From the NCBI RefSeq assembly GCF_004310865.1, contig NZ_SIXI01000001.1:620001-684000 (forward strand): a DNA stretch of 64,000 nucleotides, read 5' to 3'. Of the stretch, positions 8,398 to 17,371 are shown piece by piece. Positions within the stretch are counted from its first letter, which is position 1; each line of letters begins with the position of its first letter. The notes under the pieces are model-generated. The model did no database searches. It was not told the origin of the DNA and saw nothing but the letters and a program-made list of their open reading frames with translations. A program made the translations under genes and the position numbers. The stretch is from Aquabacterium lacunae (GTDB lineage Bacteria; Pseudomonadota; Gammaproteobacteria; Burkholderiales; Burkholderiaceae_C).

Positions 8398-9363
8398 ATG
8401 CGCATCTGGTTCAAGCGGCTGTTCACTTCCAGCGTGATCTTCGCGCTGGGTGTGGCCCTGGTCGTGTGGTCCACCTGGGAGCCCGACCGGCAACTGGGCA
8501 AGCTGGTCGAGCGTTGGGCGCAGCAGCCGTCGGCCTTCATCGAACTCGACGGCATGCAGGTGCACTACCGCGACGTGGGCCCGCGAGACGACACCGATCC
8601 CATCGTGCTGATGCACGGCATGTCGTCCAGCCTGCACAGCTTCGAGGTGTGGCAGCAGGTGCTGTCCGACCGCCGCCGCGTGATCACGGTCGATCTGCCA
8701 GGCTTCGGCCTGACTGGCCCCAGCCCTCAAGGAGAGTACCGCATCGAAGCCTACACACGCTTCACGCTGCGGCTGCTCGACGCACTGAACGTCAAGAAGG
8801 TGATCCTGGGAGGCAACGCCCTCGGCGGCGAGATCGCCTGGCAGACCGCCTTGCTGGCACCCGACCGCGTCAAGGCGCTGATCCTGGTCGATGCCGACGG
8901 CTACAAGCTCTCACGCTTCAGTCAGCCCATCGCGTTCAACATTGCCGGTGCCAAGACCTTGCGCTGGGTGTCAGAGCGCATCTTGCCGCGCAGCATCATT
9001 GCATCGAGCGTGCGCAATGTGTTCGGCGACCCGGAAAAGGTCAACGACGTGCTGATCGACCGCTACTTCGAGTTGAACCTGCGGGTGGGCAACCGACGGG
9101 CGCTGTTCCAGCGCATGGACCAGGCCGAACCCGGGGCACGTCAGGACAAGATCCGGCTCATCAAGCAGCCCACGCTGGTGCTGTGGGGCGGTCAGGACCG
9201 CATGGTGCCCGTGGAATGGGCCCACCGCTTCTGTGAAGACATCTCGTTGTGCACCAAGGTGATCTTCCTGCAACTGGGACACCTGCCTCAGGAAGAGGCC
9301 CCGTTCATGACCCTGGCGCCCGTGAAGGCCTTCTTGCGCCTGACCGACCAGCCCGCCGATTGA
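8398..9363 (+). CDS. Membrane-anchored alpha/beta hydrolase fold protein with Ala at the nucleophile
   Basis: A 321-aa alpha/beta hydrolase fold protein with an N-terminal hydrophobic segment (about residues 8-25), so probably inner-membrane anchored. It keeps the oxyanion motif HGMSSS (73-78), an acid-loop candidate in GGQDRMVP and the late His in LGHLPQE. The nucleophile elbow, however, reads GNALGG: the GxSxG serine is Ala141 (GCC at 8818-8820). As read, it cannot work as a serine hydrolase; it may be a pseudoenzyme or use another mechanism. It lies 49 nt after the SDR and may belong to the same operon. Confidence 0.8.
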   Translation: MRIWFKRLFTSSVIFALGVALVVWSTWEPDRQLGKLVERWAQQPSAFIELDGMQVHYRDVGPRDDTDPIVLMHGMSSSLHSFEVWQQVLSDRRRVITVDLPGFGLTGPSPQGEYRIEAYTRFTLRLLDALNVKKVILGGNALGGEIAWQTALLAPDRVKALILVDADGYKLSRFSQPIAFNIAGAKTLRWVSERILPRSIIASSVRNVFGDPEKVNDVLIDRYFELNLRVGNRRALFQRMDQAEPGARQDKIRLIKQPTLVLWGGQDRMVPVEWAHRFCEDISLCTKVIFLQLGHLPQEEAPFMTLAPVKAFLRLTDQPAD

Positions 9364-9405
9364 CGCACGGATGGGTGCGCGACGGGCCGGCCGATGCAGG
9401 GTGCC

Positions 9406-10002
9406 TCAGCCTTGCAGGCGCCAGCGGGCCTGACGCACCACCGAGGCCACCACCTTGTCCAGCAGCTGGTCCATGGGTTCGCGCGTGAGGTTGCCGGCTT
9501 GGTCGAACGCATCACCGGCCGAACCCAATGCCATCTGCTCGGGCACGGCCACCATGGCGAAGTTGGTGCTCAGGTAGGTGCGCACGATGGGCAGCTGGCG
9601 AATGCCACCCAGCGCACCGGGCGAGGCGGCCAGCAAACCCACCGGCTTGCCCGCCGTGGCACCGGTGCCGCCGGGCAGGCTGCCTTCGGCCTTGACCACC
9701 GAGAGCCAGTCGAAACTGTTGATCAGCAGGGGCGTGGGCAGCGCGTTGTACTCGGGGCACGACAGCAGCAAGCCATCGTGGCTGGCGAACAGTTCGCGCA
9801 GCTGCAGCGCACCGGCCGGCATGCCGTCGCGGGCCAGCAGGTCGTCGTCATAGACCGGCAGGTTCAAGGCGCGCAGGTCGACCGTGGTCACGCTGGCGCC
9901 CAGGGCCTGGGCCTTGCGGCCGGCCAGTTGCACCAGGCGCTGGTTCAACGAGCCTTCGCGGGCGCTGCCCGAGATGAGCAGCAGTTTCGGGGAGGTGGTC
10001 AT
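9406..10002 (-). CDS. NADPH-dependent FMN reductase family protein
   Basis: A 198-aa flavodoxin-fold oxidoreductase of the NADPH-dependent FMN reductase / ChrR-like family. Diagnostic segments are LLLISGSAREGSLNQRL at the N-terminus (phosphate loop for FMN) and CPEYNALPTPLLINSFDW in the middle. Likely a soluble flavin, quinone or azo reductase. It lies 17 nt downstream of a second flavoprotein on the same strand, so the two are probably cotranscribed and may serve oxidative-stress or quinone reduction. Substrate not determinable. Confidence 0.87.
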   Translation of the reverse strand: MTTSPKLLLISGSAREGSLNQRLVQLAGRKAQALGASVTTVDLRALNLPVYDDDLLARDGMPAGALQLRELFASHDGLLLSCPEYNALPTPLLINSFDWLSVVKAEGSLPGGTGATAGKPVGLLAASPGALGGIRQLPIVRTYLSTNFAMVAVPEQMALGSAGDAFDQAGNLTREPMDQLLDKVVASVVRQARWRLQG

Positions 10003-10019
10003 GTCATGCCTTCAAAAAA

Positions 10020-10577
10020 TCAGGCCGAGAATTTAGCCGTCACAGCGGCCACGCGCGCTCCGAACAAACGCGCGGTCTCCAGGTCGCCCGGCAGCATCTC
10101 GTCGACGCTGGCGTCAGAGGGGGTCGATGCCATGGCGCCGCTGAATGAGGCCACGTAATTCACGTCGTTGCGGGTGGCGGCCTTCGCATTGCTGGGCATG
10201 AGGCCCGTGCCCACCCAGACCATGCTGTGCTGCATGGCCACGGTGAACAGGTAGTGCAGGGTCGACAGCTTGTCGCCGTTCATCGAGGCGCTGTTGGTGA
10301 AGCCGGCCGCGATCTTGTCCTTCCAGCCCTGGTTGAACCAGATGCGGGAGCTGGCGTCCAGGAACTTCTTGAACTGCCAGGGCACGTTGCCCATGTAGGT
10401 GGGCGCACCGAAGATGATGGCGTCGGCCGCGTTCAGCGTGGCCCAGCCGGCGTCAGCCAGGTTGCCCTCGGCATCGACCTCGACCAGCTCTGCACCGGCG
10501 CCGTTGGCGACCGATTCGGCCATGCGGCGGGTGTGGCCGTAGCCGCTGAAATAGACAACTGCGATTTCCTTGCTCAT
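10020..10577 (-). CDS. Flavodoxin-family (WrbA-like) NAD(P)H:quinone oxidoreductase
   Basis: A 185-aa flavodoxin-like protein: FMN phosphate loop YFSGYGHTRRMAE near the N-terminus, then FGAPTYMGNVPWQFKKFLD, which contacts the isoalloxazine ring in WrbA-type proteins. Expected to bind FMN and reduce quinones by two electrons. First gene of a two-gene unit with the FMN reductase, divergent from rlmJ across 32 bp. It is shorter at the C-terminus than some WrbA proteins but has no broken motif. Confidence 0.85.
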   Translation of the reverse strand: MSKEIAVVYFSGYGHTRRMAESVANGAGAELVEVDAEGNLADAGWATLNAADAIIFGAPTYMGNVPWQFKKFLDASSRIWFNQGWKDKIAAGFTNSASMNGDKLSTLHYLFTVAMQHSMVWVGTGLMPSNAKAATRNDVNYVASFSGAMASTPSDASVDEMLPGDLETARLFGARVAAVTAKFSA

Positions 10578-10596
10578 GGTGTTTCCTTTCGGGTGG

Positions 10597-10610
10597 TACC
10601 CTTGCGGGCA
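10597..10610 (+). promoter_or_regulatory. Leaderless-type -10 element of rlmJ
   Basis: TACCCT at 10597-10602 stands 7 nt before the rlmJ ATG at 10610, with no Shine-Dalgarno. The whole gap to the divergent flavodoxin gene is only 32 bp, so any rlmJ promoter must lie here or inside the neighbour. Confidence 0.35.
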
Positions 10611-11461
10611 TGTTCAGTTACCGACACGGCTTTCACGCCGGCAATCATGCCGACGTCCTCAAACACACGGTGCTGGTGCAGCTTCTGGCGCACCTGGCAC
10701 AGAAGGACAAGGCCTTCTGGGTGGTCGACACCCATGCGGGTGGCGGCCTGTATGACCTGACGACCGGCTTTGCGGCCAAGAGCGGTGAAGCCGGTACCGG
10801 CATTCAGACGCTGTGGGCCGCGCGCAAGTCGGGTCTGCCGGAAGCGCTCAAGGCGCTGGTTCAGCAGATCCAGGTGTGCAACGAAGGGCCCGACCTGCGC
10901 TGGTACCCCGGCTCGCCCCAGCTGGCGGCGCAAATGCTGCGCCCGGGCGACCACCTGCGCCTGTACGAGCTGCACTCGACCGAAAGCCGCGCCCTGGCGG
11001 CCCACTTCGCCGACGTCAAGCGCGGCGTGAGCCTGCAGGTGGCCGACGGCTTCGCGGGCCTGAAAGCCTGCCTGCCGCCGCCCCCAAAGCGTGGCCTGGT
11101 GCACATCGACCCGCCTTACGAGAACAAGGACGACTACCGCCGCGTGCAGCAGGCGCTCAAGGAGGCCATGCTGCGCTTCCCCACGGGCACCTACGCCATC
11201 TGGTACCCCATGGTGGCGCGTCGCGAGTCCGAGCAGCTGCCAGGCCAGCTCAAGAAGCTGGTGCCGGGCAAGTGGCTGCACGCCCAGTTGCGCGTCAAGG
11301 CCACGGCCCGAGATGGCCTGGGCCTGCACGGCAGCGGCATGTTCATCGTCAATCCGCCCTACACCCTGTTCGACAAGCTGGCCGAGGCCCTGCCCTGGAT
11401 GGTCGAGCACCTGGGCCAGGACATGCACGCAGCCTACGAGCTCGAGTCCGAAGCGGCCTGA
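10610..11461 (+). CDS. rlmJ: 23S rRNA (adenine(2030)-N6)-methyltransferase
   Basis: RlmJ methylates N6 of A2030 in 23S rRNA. The 283-aa protein starts with the signature MFSYRHGFHAGNHADVLKH, has the THAGGG region for SAM and the N6-adenine catalytic motif DPPY in HIDPPYENKDDY. The length matches the family. Single gene, convergent with the pirin gene. The 71-bp 3' gap holds a small CCTGC-TTCG-GCAGG hairpin (11464-11477) with no T tract, so it is not a convincing terminator. Confidence 0.94.
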   Translation: MFSYRHGFHAGNHADVLKHTVLVQLLAHLAQKDKAFWVVDTHAGGGLYDLTTGFAAKSGEAGTGIQTLWAARKSGLPEALKALVQQIQVCNEGPDLRWYPGSPQLAAQMLRPGDHLRLYELHSTESRALAAHFADVKRGVSLQVADGFAGLKACLPPPPKRGLVHIDPPYENKDDYRRVQQALKEAMLRFPTGTYAIWYPMVARRESEQLPGQLKKLVPGKWLHAQLRVKATARDGLGLHGSGMFIVNPPYTLFDKLAEALPWMVEHLGQDMHAAYELESEAA

Positions 11462-11532
11462 GACCTGCTTCGGCAGGGCGGGGTTCAGGGCGACAGACAT
11501 GGCGGTGATTTGCTGAATGTGGCCGCGGGCGC

Positions 11533-12234
11533 TCAGGCCGCCAGGTCGAACACCAGCACCTCGGCGCCTTCGCCGCGGGCCAGGGTCAGCAGCGATTCGC
11601 CCTCGATCTTGAGCGCATCGCCCTGCGCCAGGGCCTGGCCCATCACCTCGATGCGGCCCCGCGCCACCTGCACATAGGCCTTGCGGGCCGGGTTCAGGGG
11701 TACCTCGGCGCGCTCGTCGCCATCGAACAGGCCGGCATAGATGCTGGCGTCCGAGTGAATGGTCACCGAGCCCTCGGCCCCATCGGGCGAGGCCACCAGG
11801 CGCAGCTTGCCGCGCTTGTCGGCTGCCTCGAAATGCTTCTGCTCGTAGCCCGGCGCAATGCCCTGGGCCTTGGGCTGGATCCAGATCTGCAGCAGGTGCA
11901 CCGGCTCGCGCGGGCTGGGGTTGACCTCGCTGTGCATGATGCCGGTGCCGGCGCTCATGCGCTGCACATCACCCGGCAGGATGGTCGCGCCATTGCCCAG
12001 GTTGTCGCGGTGGGCCAGCTGGCCTTCCAGCACGTAGGTCACGATCTCCATGTCGCGGTGGCCGTGCATGCCGAAGCCACGGGCGGGCGCCACCCGATCT
12101 TCGTTGATCACGCGCAGCGGGCCAAAGCCCATGTGCTGCAGGTCGTAGTAGTCACCGAAAGAAAAGCTGTGCTGGGCGTACAACCAGCCGTGGTCGGCCT
12201 GGCCCCGTTGGTCAGCGCGTCGCAGTGTCCACAT
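11533..12234 (-). CDS. Pirin-family bicupin protein (YhaK-like)
   Basis: A 233-aa pirin/quercetin-dioxygenase-like bicupin. The N-terminal cupin has the metal ligands in FGMHGHRDMEIVTYVLEG and the typical AGTGIMHSE segment. Members bind Fe(II) or a related metal, and some cleave quercetin in vitro; physiological roles are poorly known and often stress-linked. It is divergent from a LysR gene with a 128-bp shared gap, a frequent pairing that suggests direct regulation. Confidence 0.88.
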   Translation of the reverse strand: MWTLRRADQRGQADHGWLYAQHSFSFGDYYDLQHMGFGPLRVINEDRVAPARGFGMHGHRDMEIVTYVLEGQLAHRDNLGNGATILPGDVQRMSAGTGIMHSEVNPSPREPVHLLQIWIQPKAQGIAPGYEQKHFEAADKRGKLRLVASPDGAEGSVTIHSDASIYAGLFDGDERAEVPLNPARKAYVQVARGRIEVMGQALAQGDALKIEGESLLTLARGEGAEVLVFDLAA

Positions 12235-12362
12235 GGTGTTCTCCTGAGTCGGGCACCGCGTCAGGCGGTGCGATGAACTGAACTTTAGGCCGCGCCCCCA
12301 CCTGCACCGTGCCAGCCCAGTGATGGCATCATTCGATTTATTTGAACGACACCCGAGCCGCC

Positions 12363-13304
12363 ATGCACAACCGCCGACAGGTGCTCACCCCCGACGCGCT
12401 GGAAATGATGGACACCATCGAGCGCACCGGCAGTTTCGCAGCCGCCGCGCGCGAGCTGGGCAAGGTGCCCTCGGCCTTGACCTACAGCGTGCGCCAGCTG
12501 GAAGACGCACTCGATGTGCTGCTGTTCGACCGCAGCAGCCGCCAGGCCCGCCTGACCGCGGCCGGCGAAGAGCTGCTGCGCGAAGGGCGCCACCTGCTGG
12601 CCCAGATCGACGCGGTGGCCAACCGCGTGCAGCGCGTGGCCTCGGGCTGGGAAACGCAGCTGACCCTGGCCATTGATGGCGTCATCAGCCAGGGGCCGGT
12701 GTTCGACCTGGTGGAGGCCTTTTACGCCCTGCAGCCCCCCACCCGCCTGAAGGTGCGGCACGAGGTGCTCAGCGGCACCTGGGAAGCCCTGGCCAGCGGG
12801 CATGCCGACCTGGCCCTGGGCGTGGGCGCGGCCCGCAGCGACAACCCCGACATCCGTGTGGAGCTGCTGGGCGAGATGGCCTTCTGCTTCGTGGTGGCGC
12901 CCCACCACCCACTGGCCAGCCTGCCGGAGCCCCTGCCCGCCACCGAGCTGATGCGCCACCGCGTGATCGCCGTGGCCGACACCACCCGCAACCTGGAAGG
13001 CCTGACCGTGGGCATCCTGCCCGGCCAGGACGTGCTGACCCTGCCCAGCCTGCGCGACAAACAGGAAGCGCTGCGGCGGGGCCTGGGCTGCGGCCACATG
13101 CCCCAGTACCTGGTGCAAAGTGATCTGGCGACCGGCAGCCTGGTGCGCAAGGCCGTCGACCAGCCTCAGCGCGTGGCTTCGCTGAATCTGGCCTGGCGGC
13201 ACAAGGGCCGCGAGCCAGGCAAGGCCCTGCAGTGGTGGCTGGAGCACCTGCGCCACCCGGCCACACGCACGGCCCTGCTGTCGAACGCCCCGGTGTGCGC
13301 CTGA
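12363..13304 (+). CDS. LysR-type transcriptional regulator
   Basis: A 313-aa LTTR with an N-terminal winged HTH ([20 protein letters not shown], then [19 protein letters not shown]) and a periplasmic-binding-like effector domain. The ATG at 12363 is preferred; a TTG at 12342 would add seven residues. Neither has a strong ribosome site. Placed head-to-head with the pirin gene, its most likely target. Effector unknown. gluQ follows 28 nt downstream on the same strand. Confidence 0.9.
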   Translation: MHNRRQVLTPDALEMMDTIERTGSFAAAARELGKVPSALTYSVRQLEDALDVLLFDRSSRQARLTAAGEELLREGRHLLAQIDAVANRVQRVASGWETQLTLAIDGVISQGPVFDLVEAFYALQPPTRLKVRHEVLSGTWEALASGHADLALGVGAARSDNPDIRVELLGEMAFCFVVAPHHPLASLPEPLPATELMRHRVIAVADTTRNLEGLTVGILPGQDVLTLPSLRDKQEALRRGLGCGHMPQYLVQSDLATGSLVRKAVDQPQRVASLNLAWRHKGREPGKALQWWLEHLRHPATRTALLSNAPVCA

Positions 13305-13332
13305 ACGGCCAACCCGCCTGCCCGCTCGCGCC

Positions 13333-14238
13333 ATGCCTGCCTACATCGGACGTTTCGCCCCCTCGCCCACCGGCCCCCTGCATGCGGGCTCGCTGGTGGC
13401 CGCGCTGGCCAGCTGGCTGGATGCCCGCGCCCATGGCGGCCAGTGGCTGGTGCGCATCGAAGACGTGGACACCCCCCGCTGCGGGCCCGGCGCCGCACAG
13501 ACCATCGTGCAGCAACTGGCCGACTGCGGCCTGGTCAGCGACGGCCCGGTGCTGTGGCAATCGCAGCGTGAGGCCGCCTACAGGCGGGCCCTGGACGCGC
13601 TGGTGGCACAAGGCCTGGCCTACCCCTGCGCCTGCACACGCGCCGACATCGCCCGCGCGCAGGAGGCTTTGGGCTGGCGCAAAACGCGCCACGGCGACCT
13701 GGTCTACCCCGGCACCTGCCGCCCCGACCATGGTGGCCTGGCCGGTCGCGAAGGGCGCGCCTGGCGCCTGCAGGTGCCGCACGACACCCCGCTGTGGCAC
13801 TGGAACGACCGGCTTGCGGGGCCGCAGCAGCAGGACCTGGCGCAGGCCGTGGGGGATTTCGTGATCAAGCGCGCCGACGGCCTGTGGGCCTACCAGCTGG
13901 CCGTGGTGGTCGACGACGCCGAACAAGGCGTCACCGACGTCGTGCGCGGGCTCGACCTGCTGGACAACACCCCCCGCCAGCAATGGCTGCAACGCTGCCT
14001 GGGCCTGCCCACACCGCGTTACCTCCACACCCCGCTGGTGATGGCGGCCGACGGGCAGAAACTGTCCAAGCAGAACGGTGCCACAGCGCTGGACACCAAC
14101 CGCCCGCTCGAAGCCCTTCAGCAGGCTGCCACAGCCCTCGGGCTGCGTGTGGGCACGGCCACCGCCGTGAACCACTGGCTGGCCCTTGCCACACAAGCCT
14201 GGGCCGACAGCTCCTTCATGCGCCCGGCTGCTCGATGA
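13333..14238 (+). CDS. gluQ: Glutamyl-Q tRNA(Asp) synthetase
   Basis: GluQRS attaches glutamate to queuosine at position 34 of tRNA-Asp. It is a truncated GluRS without an anticodon-binding domain; the 301 aa seen here match. Motifs: the HIGH-type signature in [11 protein letters not shown] near the start, the KMSKS-type KLSKQ near residue 240, and Cys pairs (YPCACT, GTCRPD) of the zinc site. Its last 23 bp overlap the convergent cupin gene. Confidence 0.93.
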   Translation: MPAYIGRFAPSPTGPLHAGSLVAALASWLDARAHGGQWLVRIEDVDTPRCGPGAAQTIVQQLADCGLVSDGPVLWQSQREAAYRRALDALVAQGLAYPCACTRADIARAQEALGWRKTRHGDLVYPGTCRPDHGGLAGREGRAWRLQVPHDTPLWHWNDRLAGPQQQDLAQAVGDFVIKRADGLWAYQLAVVVDDAEQGVTDVVRGLDLLDNTPRQQWLQRCLGLPTPRYLHTPLVMAADGQKLSKQNGATALDTNRPLEALQQAATALGLRVGTATAVNHWLALATQAWADSSFMRPAAR

Positions 14239-14602
14239 CCACGAAGTGCTTGCGCACCGGCGTCAGCACCTCGAACGCGCCCTCGAACCCGGCCGGGATC
14301 ACAGCGCCCTGCCCGGCCACCACATCGGTGTAGCCTCCCTGGGCATCGTGCAGCCGCACGTGCCCCTCCAGCACGAAGAAATACTCGGCCTTGTCCGCTG
14401 GAAACACGATGCGCCAGCGCCCCACCTCGCAGGCCCATACCCCCACCGACAGGCCCAGCGGGCCCGATTCGTACAGCGACCAGGTCTGGCGCAGCGGGTT
14501 GCCTGCCTCCAGCCGGTCCGGCCGGGGTCGGTCAAACACCGGATCGCCCTGAGGGGGATCCAGGCGCACAATGCGGGGTGACAGCGTGCGGTCAGAGGCC
14601 AT
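14216..14602 (-). CDS. Small cupin-domain protein
   Basis: A 128-aa single-cupin protein resembling the DUF861/EutQ-type cupin fold. Core strands are visible in [15 protein letters not shown] and [12 protein letters not shown]. The usual metal-binding His pair is largely absent, so metal binding is doubtful. Convergent with gluQ (23-bp overlap) and divergent from the response regulator. No specific function can be assigned. Confidence 0.75.
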   Translation of the reverse strand: MASDRTLSPRIVRLDPPQGDPVFDRPRPDRLEAGNPLRQTWSLYESGPLGLSVGVWACEVGRWRIVFPADKAEYFFVLEGHVRLHDAQGGYTDVVAGQGAVIPAGFEGAFEVLTPVRKHFVVIEQPGA

Positions 14603-14667
14603 GCCGGGGTGCTTTCGGAAAACTCAGGCCGCGATGCTAGCAGCCACTCCCAGCCCTCCCTTGCCGC

Positions 14668-15357
14668 ATGAACCTCCTGCTGCTCGAAGATGACCTTGAC
14701 CTTGGCCAGGCCGTGGCCGACCACCTGCGTGCCCACGGCCACACCGTGCACTGGGCCCAGCGATGTGACGATGCCCGCCAGGCATTTGACAACCCGGCGC
14801 ACGACATGGCCTTGCTCGACCTGCGCCTGCCCGATGGCAGCGGCCTGGACCTGGTGCGACAGTGGCGCCAGGGTGGCGACCGCCGGCCCGTGCTGGCCCT
14901 GACCGCACGCGACCAGATCAGCGACCGCATCGAAGGCCTGCAGGCCGGTGCCGACGACTACCTGGTCAAGCCGTTTGATCTGAACGAACTGCTCGCCCGC
15001 ATCGACGCCATCTGGCGACGCTGTCAGCCCACACCCTCCGGCAGTCCGGTGCCAAGGCCGGGCACAGCGCCGGCCATCACGCCGCTGACGCTCGACTTCG
15101 ACCGCCAGATCGCCCGCCGACACGGGCAGCTCGTCAACCTCACGGCCATGGAATGGTCGCTGCTGGCGGTGCTGTCGCGCCAGCCCGGCAGCACCGTCTC
15201 GAAAGAGGCCATCCGCCAGGCCTTCAGCCAGGGCGGCCGCTTCGACAGCGACAGCAACTCGCTGGAAGTGATCGTCAGCCGGCTGCGCCGCAAACTGGGC
15301 GCCGACCTGATCACCACCCACCGGGGCCTGGGCTACCGCCTTGAAATCAGCGCCTGA
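14668..15357 (+). CDS. OmpR-family response regulator (QseB/PmrA-like)
   Basis: A 229-aa two-domain regulator: receiver with acidic pair ED at residues 7-8, phospho-acceptor Asp51 in LLDLRLPDGSG and Lys in DDYLVKPFDLNE, then a C-terminal winged-helix DNA-binding domain (MEWSLLAVL to [17 protein letters not shown]). The sensor kinase gene starts inside its last codons, a 17-nt overlap, so the pair is cotranscribed and translationally coupled. The signal is unknown; QseB/PmrA/TctD-type systems are the closest by sequence feel. Confidence 0.92.
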   Translation: MNLLLLEDDLDLGQAVADHLRAHGHTVHWAQRCDDARQAFDNPAHDMALLDLRLPDGSGLDLVRQWRQGGDRRPVLALTARDQISDRIEGLQAGADDYLVKPFDLNELLARIDAIWRRCQPTPSGSPVPRPGTAPAITPLTLDFDRQIARRHGQLVNLTAMEWSLLAVLSRQPGSTVSKEAIRQAFSQGGRFDSDSNSLEVIVSRLRRKLGADLITTHRGLGYRLEISA

Positions 15358-16660
15358 ACACCCGCCCAGCCTGCGCCGCCAGTTGCGCAACCGGCTCTGG
15401 CTGATGATCGCCAGCCTGTGGGTGCTGGGCTCCGGCGTGGCCCTGTCGGTGCAATGGCACGAAACCGACCAGCTGCTCGACCACGCCCAACGCGAAACCG
15501 CCCGGCTGGCCCTGAGCCTGCCGCTCAATGCCGAGGGCCCCACCGCCACGCCCACACCCGACGCCAACGACACCTTGCAGATTCAGGTGTTCGACGCCCA
15601 GGGCGGCCTGGTGTGGCGCTCTCCCCGGGCACCCGACGCCCCCCTGGCATCCCTTGAAGGCCCCACCGAGTTTGAAGCCGACGACCGCCGCGTGCTGGTC
15701 ATGCGCGACGCCGCCACCGGCCGTGCGGCCGTGGTGTCGGCCTCACTGGCCGAACGCGAATCGACGCTGCGCAATGCCACCGAGGGCATGGTGCTGACCC
15801 TGGTGCTGCTGCTGCCCCTGACGGCCTGGGGCCTGTCCTGGGTGCTGCGGGCCACCTTCGCGCGCCTGCAGACCATGCAGCAGGCCCTGGCCCGCCGCTC
15901 GCCCGAGGCGCTGCAGCCCCTGCACGTGCCCGGCATGCCTCGGGAGTTCATCCCCATGGTCAGCGAGATCAACCGCCTGCTGGCCCGGCTGGAGCAGGCC
16001 CGCCACGCCGAGCGCAACTTCGTGGCCAACAGCGCCCATGAACTGCGCACGCCGGTGGCCGCGGCCCAGGCCCAGCTGCAACGCCTGCAAGACGAACTGG
16101 CCCGCGGCCCGAACGGAGACGCGCAGCAGGCCCGCACCCAGGCGCTGGCCCGCCAGCTCGACCGGCTTCACCACCTGTGCGTCAAGCTCATGCAGCTGGC
16201 GCGGGCTGAATCGGCCGTGGTGCGTGACCGCAGCACCTTCGATGTGGTCACCATCGCGCAACTGGTGCACGAAGAGTTTGACCGTCAGGGGCACCGCGAA
16301 CGCCTGCGCCTGCTGCACCCCTCCGAGGCCGTGCAGGCCCGGGGCGACATGGACGCCCTGGCCATCGTGCTGCGCAACCTCATCGAAAACGCCTTGCTGC
16401 ACACCCAGGGCACCGTGACCGTGCAAGTGCACCCCGATGCCAGCCTGAGCGTGACCGACCAGGGCCCCGGCATCGAGCCCGCGCGGCTGGCGCAATTGTT
16501 CAAACCCTTCGAGCGGGGCGACACACAGGCCCAAGGCCACGGCCTGGGCCTGGCCATCGTGCAGGCCATGAGCCGACAGATGGGCTGGGGCCTGAGTTTC
16601 CAGAGCCCGCACGACCAGGGCCCAGGCCTGCGCGCCGTGTTACGCCTTCAGGCCCCCTGA
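15341..16660 (+). CDS. Sensor histidine kinase, partner of the upstream regulator
   Basis: A 439-aa membrane kinase. A first transmembrane segment ([17 protein letters not shown]) precedes a short periplasmic part and a second membrane segment ([17 protein letters not shown]). HAMP-like linker, HisKA with [15 protein letters not shown]-box [10 protein letters not shown] and G-boxes GPGI and GLGLAIV follow; all look intact. The start is taken as TTG at 15341, overlapping the regulator by 17 nt; no ATG precedes the first membrane segment, so a non-ATG start is needed. The 3' end overlaps convergent orn by 13 bp. Confidence 0.9.
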   Translation: MKSAPEHPPSLRRQLRNRLWLMIASLWVLGSGVALSVQWHETDQLLDHAQRETARLALSLPLNAEGPTATPTPDANDTLQIQVFDAQGGLVWRSPRAPDAPLASLEGPTEFEADDRRVLVMRDAATGRAAVVSASLAERESTLRNATEGMVLTLVLLLPLTAWGLSWVLRATFARLQTMQQALARRSPEALQPLHVPGMPREFIPMVSEINRLLARLEQARHAERNFVANSAHELRTPVAAAQAQLQRLQDELARGPNGDAQQARTQALARQLDRLHHLCVKLMQLARAESAVVRDRSTFDVVTIAQLVHEEFDRQGHRERLRLLHPSEAVQARGDMDALAIVLRNLIENALLHTQGTVTVQVHPDASLSVTDQGPGIEPARLAQLFKPFERGDTQAQGHGLGLAIVQAMSRQMGWGLSFQSPHDQGPGLRAVLRLQAP

Positions 16661-17295
16661 ACCGGCTCGTCAGGCGACACCTCCGGCGCTGACAGAAAGT
16701 GCGTGCGGTAGTACAGCAGCTCGTCGATCGACTCGTGGATGTCGGCCAGCGCGGTGTGCTTCTGTGCCTTGCGAAACCCGCTGACCAGCTCGGGCCGCCA
16801 GCGACGCGCCAGCTCCTTGAGCGTGCTCACATCGAGGTTGCGGTAGTGAAAGAAGGCTTCCAGCCGGGGCATGTAGCGCGCCAGGAACCGACGGTCCTGA
16901 CAGATGCTGTTGCCGCACATCGGCGAGCGCGAGGCCCACACGTGCTTTTTCAGGAACGCGATCACCTCGGCCTCGGCTTCCGCCTCGGTCACGGTGGAGG
17001 CCTTCACGCGCTCGATCAGGCCGCTGCGGCCGTGAACACCCTTGTTCCACTTGTCCATCTTGCCCAGCGTCTCGTCGCTCTGGTGGATGGCGAACACCGG
17101 CCCTTCGACCCGCACGGTCAACTGCGGGTTGGTCATCACCACCGCGATCTCGATGATGCGGTCGCTGTCGGGCTTGAGGCCGGTCATCTCCAGATCGATC
17201 CAGATCAGGTTCAGCTCGTCCTTGGGCAGCAGGGGCTGTGCAGGGGCAGCGGGAACAGGGGGCGTCGTGTCGACAGGTGAAACGGCGTCAGGCAT
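16648..17295 (-). CDS. orn: Oligoribonuclease (DEDDh 3'-5' exoribonuclease)
   Basis: Orn degrades 2-5 nt RNA and linear pGpG from c-di-GMP turnover. The DEDDh motifs are present: DLEMTG (Exo I), the Exo II region around [11 protein letters not shown], and [11 protein letters not shown] (Exo III). A roughly 27-residue Pro/Ala-rich N-terminal extension precedes the core, making 215 aa against the usual ~180. The start at 17295 follows a GAGG ribosome site. Divergent from the Ste24-type protease gene. Confidence 0.94.
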   Translation of the reverse strand: MPDAVSPVDTTPPVPAAPAQPLLPKDELNLIWIDLEMTGLKPDSDRIIEIAVVMTNPQLTVRVEGPVFAIHQSDETLGKMDKWNKGVHGRSGLIERVKASTVTEAEAEAEVIAFLKKHVWASRSPMCGNSICQDRRFLARYMPRLEAFFHYRNLDVSTLKELARRWRPELVSGFRKAQKHTALADIHESIDELLYYRTHFLSAPEVSPDEPVQGA

Positions 17296-17357
17296 GAAAC
17301 CTCGAAGGCGCAGGGGGCAGGCCCCGCATTGTCGCCCAGGGCATGGCGGGCAAACCG

Positions 17358-17371
17358 TACACTTGCGCGCA
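17358..17371 (+). promoter_or_regulatory. Leaderless-type -10 element of the M48 protease gene
   Basis: TACACT at 17358-17363 ends 7 nt before the ATG at 17371, with no ribosome site in between. Confidence 0.4.
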
